Origin: CAMQRS01 sp964370065
Lineage (GTDB): Bacteria > Bacillota_I > Bacilli_A > Erysipelotrichales > Erysipelotrichaceae
Assembly: GCA_964370065.1 (NCBI GenBank)
Contig: CAYJGK010000001.1
Span: 50,629-114,628, forward strand
Direction of reading: 5' to 3'
DNA: 64,000 nt
Notes under the pieces: generated by a model
What the model was told of the DNA's origin: nothing
Databases searched by the model: none
Seen by the model: only the letters and a program-made list of their open reading frames with translations
Position numbers and translations under genes: made by a program
Shown: positions 7,647-16,162 of the stretch, in pieces
How positions within the stretch are numbered: the stretch's first letter is position 1
Layout: each line of letters begins with the position of its first letter

Positions 7647-9230
7647 ATGTGTGGATTAATGGCTTTAACAAGTAGTGTAATAACAAGGAGTGCATTTGAT
7701 GAATCGTTTCAAAAAATTGCATATAGAGGACCCGATGCAACAAAGGTAATTCCATTAGAAAATGGTTACTTAGGTTTTCATCGTTTAGCAATTATGGATA
7801 CAAATGAAAATGGAATGCAACCTATGGTTCGCAATCAATCTTATAGTTTATGTAATGGTGAGTTATATAATTATAAACAATTGAAAACCCAATATGGAGT
7901 AAATTATGAATTTGTATCAGAAAGCGATTGCGAAGTCATACTGCCACTATATGAGCAGTTCAACACAGAATTATTCAGTTTATTAGATGGAGAATTTGCC
8001 GTTGTCATTTATGATGCACAAAAAAATACTTGGATAGCAGCAAGAGATCCACTAGGTATTCGACCTTTATTTTATGGTTATTTGAAACAAGATGGTAGTA
8101 TAGCTTTTGCTTCAGAAGCAAAAGCTTTACATGATCTATGTGATGAAGTTTATCCATTTCCCATAGGAAAATATTATAGTAATGGTAAATTTCATACTTT
8201 CTGTAATATATGTAGTGTACATGCTTATCCCCAACTTGATGAAAAGCAAATTTGTGAATCTATTCACGACAGGTTAGTAGAAGCAGTTTTAAAAAGATTA
8301 CAAAGCGATGTACCATTAGGCTTTCTATTAAGTGGAGGCTTAGACTCTTCATTAGTGTGTGCGATCGGTGCAAAGCATAGTGCGACGCCAATTAAAACAT
8401 TTGCAATTGGTATGCGTAAAGATGCAATTGATTTAGCATATGCAAAAATAGTGGCGGAGCATATCGGAAGTGATCACACTGAATTTTATATGGATGAAGA
8501 ACAAGTTTTAAACAGTGTAAAAGAAGTTATTTATCATTTAGAATCATATGATGTGACAACGATTCGTGCTAGTTTAGGAATGTATATTTTATGCAAGTAT
8601 ATTTCTGAACAAAGCAAAGTGAAAGTATTGCTAAGTGGAGAGGTTAGTGACGAGTTGTTTGGTTACAAATATACTGACTATGCACCGGATGCAACATCAT
8701 TTCAAAGAGAGAGCGAAAAGCGAATGAAAGAACTTTATCAATATGATGTGTTACGAGCAGATCGCTGTATTGCTGCACATGGTTTAGAAGCACGCGTACC
8801 CTTTAGTGATTATGATTTTGCTAATTATGTGATGTCAATTGATGCCTCTCGTAAGTTAAATACGTATGGAATTGGAAAGTATTTATTAAGACAAGCATTT
8901 AGTGATGAAGAATTACTGTATGATATTCGAATGCGTGAAAAAGCTGCGTTTTCAGATGCGGTTGGGCATTCTATGGTTGATGTGTTACAAGCACATGCTG
9001 ATACACTATATAGTGAGGAGGACTTAAAGCAAGCTCAGCAACGATATAAAAAACATATTGCTCCTATTTCTAAGGAAGCACTTTGGTATCGCGAAATCTT
9101 TGAATCATTCTATCCAAACAGAGAACACTTAATTAGTGCCTATTGGATGCCTAATAAGAAGTGGCCAAATTGTGATGTCAATGATCCGAGTGCAAGAGTT
9201 TTACCAAATTATCATAAAAGTGGACAATAG
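7647..9230 (+). CDS. asnB: Asparagine synthase (glutamine-hydrolysing) AsnB
   Basis: Makes asparagine from aspartate, ATP and glutamine; 527 aa. Cys2 (MCGLMAL) is the class II glutaminase nucleophile, with YRGPDA and LCNGELYNY in the amidotransferase domain. The C-terminal synthetase domain has the pyrophosphate-loop motif SGGLDSS near residue 230. AGGAGG precedes the ATG. The gene has its own promoter and leader attenuator, suggesting nitrogen control. A second, ammonia-dependent enzyme (asnA) is encoded near 57-58 kb. Confidence 0.95.
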   Translation: MCGLMALTSSVITRSAFDESFQKIAYRGPDATKVIPLENGYLGFHRLAIMDTNENGMQPMVRNQSYSLCNGELYNYKQLKTQYGVNYEFVSESDCEVILPLYEQFNTELFSLLDGEFAVVIYDAQKNTWIAARDPLGIRPLFYGYLKQDGSIAFASEAKALHDLCDEVYPFPIGKYYSNGKFHTFCNICSVHAYPQLDEKQICESIHDRLVEAVLKRLQSDVPLGFLLSGGLDSSLVCAIGAKHSATPIKTFAIGMRKDAIDLAYAKIVAEHIGSDHTEFYMDEEQVLNSVKEVIYHLESYDVTTIRASLGMYILCKYISEQSKVKVLLSGEVSDELFGYKYTDYAPDATSFQRESEKRMKELYQYDVLRADRCIAAHGLEARVPFSDYDFANYVMSIDASRKLNTYGIGKYLLRQAFSDEELLYDIRMREKAAFSDAVGHSMVDVLQAHADTLYSEEDLKQAQQRYKKHIAPISKEALWYREIFESFYPNREHLISAYWMPNKKWPNCDVNDPSARVLPNYHKSGQ

Positions 9231-9242
9231 CAAAATTAAAAC

Positions 9243-9271
9243 TTGACAATTAGCGTAAGTTTTCTTATTAT
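9243..9271 (+). promoter_or_regulatory. Promoter of glnA-ANTAR-pyrG
   Basis: TTGACA (9243-9248), 17-bp spacer, TATTAT (9266-9271). Start expected near 9278. Confidence 0.8.
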
Positions 9272-9288
9272 ATCAATAGATATATATA

Positions 9289-9302
9289 GGACAAAGACGT
9301 TC
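9289..9302 (+). promoter_or_regulatory. Putative ANTAR-type antiterminator hairpin in the glnA leader
   Basis: GGAC[AAAGAC]GUUC: four pairs (one G-U) closing a hexaloop with A1 and G4. Bases 9297-9302 are also the foot of the terminator 5' arm, so stabilising this hairpin would prevent termination. Confidence 0.65.
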
Positions 9303-9347
9303 ATCTATGCATATTGGTTTTTAAACCCCCATAGATGAACGTTTTTC
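9297..9347 (+). terminator. Leader terminator (attenuator) of glnA
   Basis: A perfect 13-bp stem (9297-9309 with 9330-9342) topped by a small GGUU/AACC helix and followed by TTTTTC. It lies between the promoter and the glnA ribosome site (AAAGGAG at 9352-9358). Confidence 0.85.
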
Positions 9348-9364
9348 TATTAAAGGAGCAAATT

Positions 9365-10609
9365 ATGAACCACACTTATAAAGAAATTGTAACCTTCATT
9401 GAAGAAAATGATGTGAAATTTATCCGTTTATCATTTTGTGATATTTGGGGAATTCAAAAAAATATATCGGTTATGCCGAGTCAAATCATTCGTATTTTTG
9501 AGGAAGGTATGATGTTTGATGGAAGTTCTATACCAGGGTTTACAAGTATAGAAAACTCCGACTTATTATTATTCCCAGATCCTCAAACATTTGACATTTT
9601 ACCTTGGCGTCCACAAAGTGGAAGTGTCATTCGTTTCTTTTGTGAAGTGCGTAATATAGATGGCACTCCATATGAAAAAGATGCGCGTTTTTTATTAAAA
9701 CATCGTGTTGAGGAAATAAAAAAACAAGGATACTTAGCAATGAGTGGAATGGAGTGTGAATTTTATTTATTTCAATTAGATGAATTAGGGAAAAATACAT
9801 GGGTTCCACAAGATCAAGCTACATATTTTGATATTGCTCCATTAGATAAAGGTGAAAATATTCGACGAGACATTTGTTTAACCCTTGAAGAAATGGGTAT
9901 TGAACCAGAAAGCTCTCATCATGAAACAGGCCCAGGGCAAAATGAAATCGATTTTCAATATCGTGATGCCTTAACTTCATGCGATCAATTAATTACATTT
10001 AAATGGGCGGTACAAAGCATCGCTGATTTACATGATTTACATGCTAGTTTTTTACCAAAACCATTACAAGATGAAAGTGGTAGTGGTTTACACATTAATT
10101 TATCATTAATTAAACAAGATAAAAACATATTTGATTTAAATAATAAACAAACGCTTGAGCACTTTATTGCAGGAATTTTATTGCGCATTAAAGAAATAAC
10201 ACTATTTTTAAATCCAAGTGAAAATTCGTATACTCGATTTGGTAGCCATGAAGCACCAAAGCATATTTGTTATTCACATAAAAATAGATATAGTTTAATA
10301 CGTGTACCAGAAGTAAGTGAATCTTTAGTGCGTTGTGAAGTAAGAAGTGCTGATCCCTTGTGTAATCCTTACTTAGCGACTAGTTTATTGTTAGCTGCCG
10401 GTATGGAAGGAATTAAAAAACAATTACTATTAGATGAAGAAGTCACATATAACCCATTTGTAGTCAGTAACACATTAGATATATTACCAGAATCATTGGA
10501 AGAAGCCATTCAATTAGCAAAACGGAGTGAATTTATTAAACAATATATTCCACAATCAATTATTGAATATTACACAACTCATAAAATGCCCATTCAAATG
10601 ACAAAATAA
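9365..10609 (+). CDS. glnA: Glutamine synthetase, type I
   Basis: Condenses glutamate and ammonia to glutamine with ATP; 414 aa, slightly short for the 440-470 aa GSI family. Seen: MFDGSSIPGF near the N terminus, the metal-binding stretch MSGMECEFYLF, HHETGPGQNEIDF, and GSGLHINLSL. ATG 9365 follows AAAGGAG; an upstream in-frame ATG at 9335 falls inside the attenuator stem. Expression must pass the leader terminator. The next gene, an ANTAR RNA-binding regulator, starts one base after the stop, so the product of this transcript may control its own leader. Confidence 0.95.
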   Translation: MNHTYKEIVTFIEENDVKFIRLSFCDIWGIQKNISVMPSQIIRIFEEGMMFDGSSIPGFTSIENSDLLLFPDPQTFDILPWRPQSGSVIRFFCEVRNIDGTPYEKDARFLLKHRVEEIKKQGYLAMSGMECEFYLFQLDELGKNTWVPQDQATYFDIAPLDKGENIRRDICLTLEEMGIEPESSHHETGPGQNEIDFQYRDALTSCDQLITFKWAVQSIADLHDLHASFLPKPLQDESGSGLHINLSLIKQDKNIFDLNNKQTLEHFIAGILLRIKEITLFLNPSENSYTRFGSHEAPKHICYSHKNRYSLIRVPEVSESLVRCEVRSADPLCNPYLATSLLLAAGMEGIKKQLLLDEEVTYNPFVVSNTLDILPESLEEAIQLAKRSEFIKQYIPQSIIEYYTTHKMPIQMTK

Positions 10610-10610
10610 G

Positions 10611-11189
10611 ATGCTTAAAATAGTTGTTTGTACTAGCAAGAAGGAACGTTTTGTAGCTATAAAAAACCTACTTCATGAGGGGCATCAAAGTGAGGTTGTT
10701 TTAGCACAGAACAAGGAAGAAGTAAATAAAGTTGTCGCACATGCGATTGCCAATTTAGTAATCTACGATTTTCCTTTTTTAGATGATGCAAAGGAAATGA
10801 GCTATATGGTTTCATTAAAACAATTACATCCTGCAGTACATGTATTGTTGCTATTATCTCATAAACATGTAGATAAAGTACGAGATAAAGTAGAACGATA
10901 TGGTGTTTTTGTATTGGCAAAGCCAATTCAAAATGATATGTTTAGCCAATTGTTATCATTTATTAAAGCAAATGTGTCACAGGTTCAACAATACCAAAAG
11001 AAACAAAAATCATTAGTTCAAAAAATAAATGAGATTAAAAAGGTGGATTTAGCGAAGTGTCTACTAATGGAAAATGAATATTTTAGTGAATCAATGGCAC
11101 ATCGCCATATTGAAAAAAAAGCAATGGATACGCGCCGAAAGAGAATAGAAATTGCAGAAGAGATTATTAAACAATATCGAATAACATAA
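10611..11189 (+). CDS. ANTAR-domain response-regulator-like antiterminator (NitR-like)
   Basis: A 192-aa protein: a receiver-like domain (about 1-120), a helical linker, and a C-terminal ANTAR RNA-binding domain (about 135-190) with the hallmark AMDTRRKRIEIAEEII. ANTAR proteins bind paired hexaloop hairpins and prevent transcription termination. In Clostridium saccharobutylicum a similar regulator (NitR) beside glnA is reported to act by antitermination on nitrogen genes. The phospho-acceptor position Asp53 and a Lys in LAKPI are present, but the N-terminal acidic pair is missing (VVCTSKKER), so phosphorylation is doubtful. No ribosome site is obvious; the 1-nt gap from glnA suggests coupled translation. 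Confidence 0.9.
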   Translation: MLKIVVCTSKKERFVAIKNLLHEGHQSEVVLAQNKEEVNKVVAHAIANLVIYDFPFLDDAKEMSYMVSLKQLHPAVHVLLLLSHKHVDKVRDKVERYGVFVLAKPIQNDMFSQLLSFIKANVSQVQQYQKKQKSLVQKINEIKKVDLAKCLLMENEYFSESMAHRHIEKKAMDTRRKRIEIAEEIIKQYRIT

Positions 11190-11200
11190 GGAGAAATAAG

Positions 11201-12799
11201 ATGAGTAAGTTTATATTTGTAAGTGGAGGAGTCGTATCAGGATTAGGAAAAGGAATTAGTGCAGCATCTATTGGGCGATTACTAATTGCTAGAGGAATCC
11301 GCGTTAGTGCATTAAAGTTAGATCCCTATTTAAATATTGATCCAGGAACAATGAGCCCATTACAACATGGTGAAGTGTTTGTGACTGAAGATGGTAGTGA
11401 AACAGATTTAGATTTAGGTCATTATGAACGTTTTATGGATGTAAACCTAAACCGGTTTAGTAATACAACTAGTGGAAAAATATATTCACAAGTATTGGCA
11501 CAAGAAAGAAAAGGAGAATACTTAGGAAATACACTACAAGTGATTCCACACATCACACAAGCTATTAAAGATGCTATTTATACAGCGTATGAACAATCTA
11601 ATGCTGATGTTTTAATTTGCGAGATTGGGGGAACAGTAGGAGATATCGAAAGTCAACCATTTTTAGAAGCTGTGCGTCAAATTATACAAAAAGAACCAAA
11701 AGAAAATTGTGTATATATTCATGTGACACTAGTGCCATATTTGCGAATGAGTAAAGAATATAAATCAAAACCAACACAGCATTCAATTAAAGAATTACAA
11801 TCGTATGGTATTAGAAGTGATATTATATTAACGCGTAGTGAAGGGAAAGTGCCGGCTGATATGCATGATAAAATTTCACAATTCTGCAATATTGATAAAG
11901 AGTGTGTCATTAATAACTATGATATTGATTCATTATATAAAGTGGTGCCTATGCTTGAGGAAGCGAATTTATCAACAATAATATGTCGTAAATTAAATTT
12001 AGATTATAAAGATATCAATCTAACAAAATGGAATGAACTAATTGAGAAAGAAAAAAAAGCTACTAAAAAAGTAAAAATTGCATTAGTAGGAAAATATATT
12101 GAGTTACAAGATGCCTATTTATCTGTTGTAGAATCATTGAATCATGCAGGATTTTCTAATGATGCCAAGGTCGAAATAAAATGGGTAGATAGCGAAATGA
12201 TACAACAAAAAGGAGCACAAGTTTTACTAGAAGACTGTGCTGGTATTTTAATCCCTGGTGGATTTGGAAATCGAGGAATTGAGGGGAAAATTGAAGCTGC
12301 ACAATATGCACGAGAAAATAAAAAACCGTACCTAGGTATTTGTTTAGGAATGCAAATTGCTTGCATTGAGTTTGCTCGTCATGTCTTACAGTTAGAAAAT
12401 GCAAATTCAAGAGAATTTGATGAACAAGCCAAACATTTAATTATTGATTTTATGGAAGGTCAAGAAGGGTTAGAAATTAAAGGTGGTACAATGCGCCTAG
12501 GAGCTTATCCATGCCTTATTAAAAAAGGTAGTTTACTACATTCGATTTATAATACGGCAACAATTTCTGAAAGACATCGCCATCGTTATGAATTCAATAA
12601 CGCCTATTTAACACAATTTGAACAGGCGGGTATGAGTATAGCTGGACGAAATGAAACAAGTGAAAATACCCTAGTAGAAGCTATTGAATTAGTGAATCAT
12701 CCGTTTTATGTAGCTGTGCAATTCCACCCTGAATTTAAGAGTCGTCCAAACCGACCACACCCTATATTTCACCATTTCGTAAAAAGTAGTATTAAATAA
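11201..12799 (+). CDS. pyrG: CTP synthase PyrG
   Basis: Converts UTP to CTP with glutamine and ATP; 532 aa, normal length. The synthetase domain begins FVSGGVVSGLGKGI (P-loop) and contains DPYLNIDPGTMSP. The class I amidotransferase domain has GICLGMQ (nucleophile Cys) near residue 385 and the His-Glu pair in FHPEFKSRP. GGAG precedes the ATG. It begins 11 nt after the ANTAR gene with no promoter seen between, so co-transcription with glnA is likely. This would put CTP synthesis under nitrogen-responsive readthrough. Confidence 0.96.
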   Translation: MSKFIFVSGGVVSGLGKGISAASIGRLLIARGIRVSALKLDPYLNIDPGTMSPLQHGEVFVTEDGSETDLDLGHYERFMDVNLNRFSNTTSGKIYSQVLAQERKGEYLGNTLQVIPHITQAIKDAIYTAYEQSNADVLICEIGGTVGDIESQPFLEAVRQIIQKEPKENCVYIHVTLVPYLRMSKEYKSKPTQHSIKELQSYGIRSDIILTRSEGKVPADMHDKISQFCNIDKECVINNYDIDSLYKVVPMLEEANLSTIICRKLNLDYKDINLTKWNELIEKEKKATKKVKIALVGKYIELQDAYLSVVESLNHAGFSNDAKVEIKWVDSEMIQQKGAQVLLEDCAGILIPGGFGNRGIEGKIEAAQYARENKKPYLGICLGMQIACIEFARHVLQLENANSREFDEQAKHLIIDFMEGQEGLEIKGGTMRLGAYPCLIKKGSLLHSIYNTATISERHRHRYEFNNAYLTQFEQAGMSIAGRNETSENTLVEAIELVNHPFYVAVQFHPEFKSRPNRPHPIFHHFVKSSIK

Positions 12800-12905
12800 T
12801 TGGATACGCTTACATTTACTAGTGAAGTTTTTATCTTAATTAGTAATTATCTTTATTTTATGTGTATAAATGATACAATAAAAATAGAAAAAGAGAGGTA
12901 TTAAA

Positions 12906-13838
12906 ATGAAGTATTTTCAATTAAGCGATGAGATGAAAGTATCTCAATTAGTATTTGGATGTATGCGTATCAATGAAATGAGTGTAGAAGATTTAGAAAC
13001 ACTTGTTAAAGAAGCACTAAAACAAGGGATTAACTTCTTTGACCATGCCGATATTTATGGTGGTGGTCAAAGTGAAATATTATTTGGAGAAGTGCTAAAA
13101 AGAAATCCAGAATTACGTGAAAAAATGATTATTCAAAGTAAATGTGGAATTCGTAGAGGAGAAAAAATTAATTATTACGACTGTAGCAAAGCACATATTT
13201 TAGCTTCAGTGGAGCAAAGTTTAACTCGTCTACAAACGGATTACTTAGATGTATTACTCTTACATAGACCAGATACATTAATGAATCCAAATGAAGTAGC
13301 AGAAGCCTTTAACGAACTATATCATAGTGGAAAAGTAAAGAGTTTTGGAGTATCCAATATGAATCCAATGCAAATGGAATTATTAAAAAATGCATTAGAT
13401 GTGAATATTCTATTTAACCAATTACAATTATCACCAGTTCATTCAGGGATGATACAAAGTGGATTCTATGTAAACATGAAAGAAGCTCCTTCCATTGATC
13501 ATGATGGGAATGTATTAGAATATTGCCGTATTCATGATATCACGATTCAAGCTTGGTCAATAATGCAAGCGAGCTGGGAAGAAGGAACATTCATTGATCA
13601 CCCTGATTATGTACAATTAAATGAAGCGTTAGACTTCTATGCCAAACAATATAAAGTGACTAAAAATGCGATTGTTGTGGCGTGGATCAATACACATCCT
13701 GCTAATATTCAACCAATATTCGGCACAACCAGCATCATACATTTACAAGAAATGTGTGCAGGAAGTGACATTACATTAACACATGAAGAATATTATCATA
13801 TCTTAGCTTGTGGAATGAAAGTTAATTTGTTACCTTAA
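12906..13838 (+). CDS. Aldo/keto reductase (YdhF-like)
   Basis: A 310-aa NAD(P)H-dependent oxidoreductase of the AKR superfamily. The catalytic tetrad is visible as Asp and Tyr in FFDHADIYGGG, Lys in IIQSKCGI and His in LLLHRPD. VSNMNPMQMELL and the late GTTSI cofactor segment also fit. The length and LFNQLQLSPVHSG region resemble the YdhF subgroup. A TGATACAAT -10-like element lies at 12871-12879. It is monocistronic with its own terminator. The physiological substrate is unknown. Confidence 0.9.
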   Translation: MKYFQLSDEMKVSQLVFGCMRINEMSVEDLETLVKEALKQGINFFDHADIYGGGQSEILFGEVLKRNPELREKMIIQSKCGIRRGEKINYYDCSKAHILASVEQSLTRLQTDYLDVLLLHRPDTLMNPNEVAEAFNELYHSGKVKSFGVSNMNPMQMELLKNALDVNILFNQLQLSPVHSGMIQSGFYVNMKEAPSIDHDGNVLEYCRIHDITIQAWSIMQASWEEGTFIDHPDYVQLNEALDFYAKQYKVTKNAIVVAWINTHPANIQPIFGTTSIIHLQEMCAGSDITLTHEEYYHILACGMKVNLLP

Positions 13839-13845
13839 TATGTGA

Positions 13846-13880
13846 AAAAAGAGAACACTTATGTGTTCTTTTTCTTTTTT
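13846..13880 (+). terminator. Terminator of the aldo/keto reductase gene
   Basis: GAACAC (13853-13858), loop TTAT, GTGTTC (13863-13868), extended by A/T pairs and followed by T-rich sequence. Confidence 0.85.
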
Positions 13881-13900
13881 TTACAAAAATAAATATTTTT

Positions 13901-13929
13901 TTGAAAAAGCAATATTAAAATGGTATAAT
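13901..13929 (+). promoter_or_regulatory. Strong promoter with no gene behind it
   Basis: TTGAAA (13901-13906), exactly 17 bp, then TGG-TATAAT with the -10 at 13924-13929. It is one of the best promoters in the window, yet no convincing reading frame follows before the terminator at 14303. Confidence 0.7.
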
Positions 13930-13935
13930 GTAATC

Positions 13936-14342
13936 AGGAATTCCACTATTTGTAGAAGCACACAAATTTTGGATATAGTCATAAAATAACAAAAGATTAG
14001 ACAGGGGGAATACAATTTGTATTGTCTGTATCTTTTAAAAAGCGGGGAAAAATAATAAAAGGATGCACTTCTTTTTATTGGGTTTTGTGCTATATAATTT
14101 GATGCTTTCAACAAGAACAACACAGATTAATCATTTTAGTATGTATTTTTATAAAAGTAATATGAAGTAGTTGATGGGCATGCAAAGGAACATAATTAAA
14201 CAAGAAATTATACAGGGCATCTTGTTACATAAAATAATTTGCACAACACTTTATACATAGTTTTAAAGAAATATGATATTATAGGCGATTATTAGTGGAA
14301 TCAAAAAAGACGTTTTGAATCAAATCAAAACGTCTTTTTTAT
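13936..14342 (+). ncRNA. Candidate noncoding RNA of about 400 nt
   Basis: The stretch between a near-consensus promoter and a 16-bp terminator holds no convincing gene. Short frames (34 and 28 codons, starting near 14063 and 14174) lack ribosome sites. One segment, about 13992-14037, folds into a three-part hairpin: AAAAGAU with AUCUUUU, AGACA with UGUCU, and an apical AUACA/UGUAU, with a GGGGGA bulge. I could not match it to RNase P RNA, tmRNA, SRP RNA or a riboswitch; 6S RNA is not excluded. Confidence 0.4.
14303..14342 (+). terminator. Strong terminator of the orphan transcription unit
   Basis: A perfect 16-bp stem (14303-14318 with 14325-14340), six-base loop, T-rich end. Confidence 0.88.
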
Positions 14343-14380
14343 TTTTCTGCCAATAAAAAGAAGTATATATAAAAATATGC

Positions 14381-14409
14381 TTGAACATATTGGAATGGTA
14401 TGATATAGT
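14381..14409 (+). promoter_or_regulatory. Promoter of the broken surface-protein gene
   Basis: TTGAAC (14381-14386), 17-bp spacer, TATAGT (14404-14409). Confidence 0.6.
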
Positions 14410-14472
14410 CGTGTGTTGCTGAGGTTAACATAAGTTAGATGAGGCTAATAAGTTTCACAAAAGGAGTAAGAA

Positions 14473-15632
14473 GTGAAAAGAATTAAAATAACAATGGCTA
14501 CCTTTTTTTAATTATTTAGCACTACTATTTTAACTGGGTGTTCAAGTGAGGAAACAAACAGTACGAGTGTAAAAGAAATTGCAGGTAATTATTATGTAGA
14601 TATTACAGAATTAGAAATGACGCTAGTATTCTATTTGCAAATTGAAGAAGATGGCAGGTTCTTATTTTCAGATACACTAGAATTTGAGGTTAATAAAAGT
14701 TCTGGGATTATTGAAAAAACAGAGACAGGATATGTAATGGCTTATGACAGTATAAATAATGAGCCAGTTAGCATAAGTGAAGGAAAAACTAGCAACTTTA
14801 TTGTAACAGAAGATAATGAATTAGATTTCTCTGGTTCGGAAAAACTATATTATGGAACAGCTTCGATTGTAAGTCAATCGGATGAAAATTCTACAGCGAA
14901 ACTAGTTGCAAAAGAGTTAACAAACGATTTTGAACCAAGTACAAAAGAGGTTACATTTACTTATGGAAGCTATGAAGCAAGTGGAGAAAACATAAATTAC
15001 ACAGTATCATTTTATGAAGATAATTCGTATATAGTTGCCATGAAGCAGAAAACACATATACATTAGATTATACAGGTGGTGTAAGCTCTCCAGAAACAAA
15101 AGAAGCAGCAATTACAGCCACACCAGATTCGTTCACATTTATAACAAGAATGTATATTGGAGTGGCATCAATGAATGTGACTGATGCAGCAGGAAACTTT
15201 ATTCCTTATACAGCGAATAAAGTTAAAAATATCCAATATAATGTACTAGAAGGATCAAATCAAGAGGTAGAGTATGGAAATGTTGCAACTTTTAAAGTAG
15301 ATGCAGATATGGCAAATTTTAGAGGGGTGTATGTAAATGAAGAATTGTTGGACTCAACTTCATATACAGTTAATCCTGGGGCGACTATCATTACTTTAAA
15401 TAAAGAGTTTATTGAAAGTTTAGCATTAGGGAACCACGAGATTGTAGTGTCGTTTACTAATGGGCAAGCATCAACAACATTTAATGTTATTGATACGCTA
15501 CAAGTTGGTGGAAGTTTATCAGCACCTAATACAGGTGATAGCACAACAGCAATCACATATATCATGTTATTTGTTGTAGCAGCTTGTGCATTTGCATTGA
15601 CTGTTAAAAAAGTTATTAGTATGTATCTTTAA
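14473..15632 (+). pseudogene. Surface lipoprotein-like gene broken by a stop codon and a frameshift
   Basis: AGGAG then GTG at 14473 opens a lipoprotein-like signal that reads to an in-frame TAA at 14509-14511. The same frame continues through ILTGCSSEET (a lipobox) and an extracellular region to about 15039. A one-base loss near 15040 shifts the frame: upstream the reading ends in TAG at 15064, while the other frame continues EAENTYTLDYTGG to 15632. The last 100 residues hold an X2/Ig-like module (FRGVYVNEELLDSTSY) and a C-terminal APNTG sorting-type motif, hydrophobic helix and basic tail. A lipobox plus a sortase signal in one protein is unusual. Sequencing error is possible for each lesion. 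Confidence 0.7.
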
Positions 15633-15640
15633 TCAGTATA

Positions 15641-15676
15641 AAAAAGTAAACTAACATGAGCTAGTTTACTTTTTAT
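15641..15676 (+). terminator. Bidirectional terminator, 15.65 kb
   Basis: A 13-bp stem (15641-15653 with 15662-15674), A-rich on one side and T-rich on the other, shared by the pseudogene and the convergent small gene. Confidence 0.8.
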
Positions 15677-16065
15677 TTTGCAAGATGATGTGTTTGTAAC
15701 ACGTTTCGGATTGTTTCTAGCACTAAATGGACAATTTCATTTTGTTTAGAACTTTCTTTTTTTATAGAATTATACCATACATTTTGTATGCTATTAGTTA
15801 GCTTTTCTTGTGATGTAGCACTTGAATTAGCAAGTACTTTAGAAACTGTGATATTTGTTCCGTTAATAGAAATTAATATTTTATAATGGCTTGTGGGATG
15901 AAATTGAATACAACGCATCATGCCAGTTCCACTAATAAATGGGTCACCTGCAGCTAATGGGACATCTTTAATTAAATCAAATAATTCATCATAGCTAATT
16001 GTTTTTTTTGTTTGTAGCGAACTGTAATTCGAAATTTGATTTTTATCCGACTGAAAAAAAAGCAT
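15673..16065 (-). CDS. Hypothetical protein, 130 aa
   Basis: I do not recognise a family. The protein has no signal peptide or membrane helix and looks cytosolic. It has a mixed core (MRCIQFHPTSHYKILISINGTNITVSKVL) and a helical C-terminal half ending in VLQTHHLAK. A good ribosome site (AAGGAG) precedes the ATG on the minus strand, which supports translation. It lies downstream of the large LuxR-type regulator on the same strand with about a 100-nt gap, so the two may share a transcript. Its stop overlaps a bidirectional terminator. Confidence 0.6.
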   Translation of the reverse strand: MLFFQSDKNQISNYSSLQTKKTISYDELFDLIKDVPLAAGDPFISGTGMMRCIQFHPTSHYKILISINGTNITVSKVLANSSATSQEKLTNSIQNVWYNSIKKESSKQNEIVHLVLETIRNVLQTHHLAK

Positions 16066-16162
16066 CTTATTACTCTCCTTATCTATTATAACTAAGTATA
16101 TTCTATCATATGTGCATGTAATGATTACCTAGCCATTGGGTTAGTTTTTACAAAAAGAAAGT

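Noticed and set aside
13881..14123. 80-codon open frame on the minus strand
   Set aside because: No ribosome site; it runs across a clear plus-strand promoter and has no recognisable features.
13936..14342. RNase P RNA or tmRNA
   Set aside because: The length would fit RNase P, but the conserved GAGGAAAGUCC-type and tmRNA end sequences are absent.
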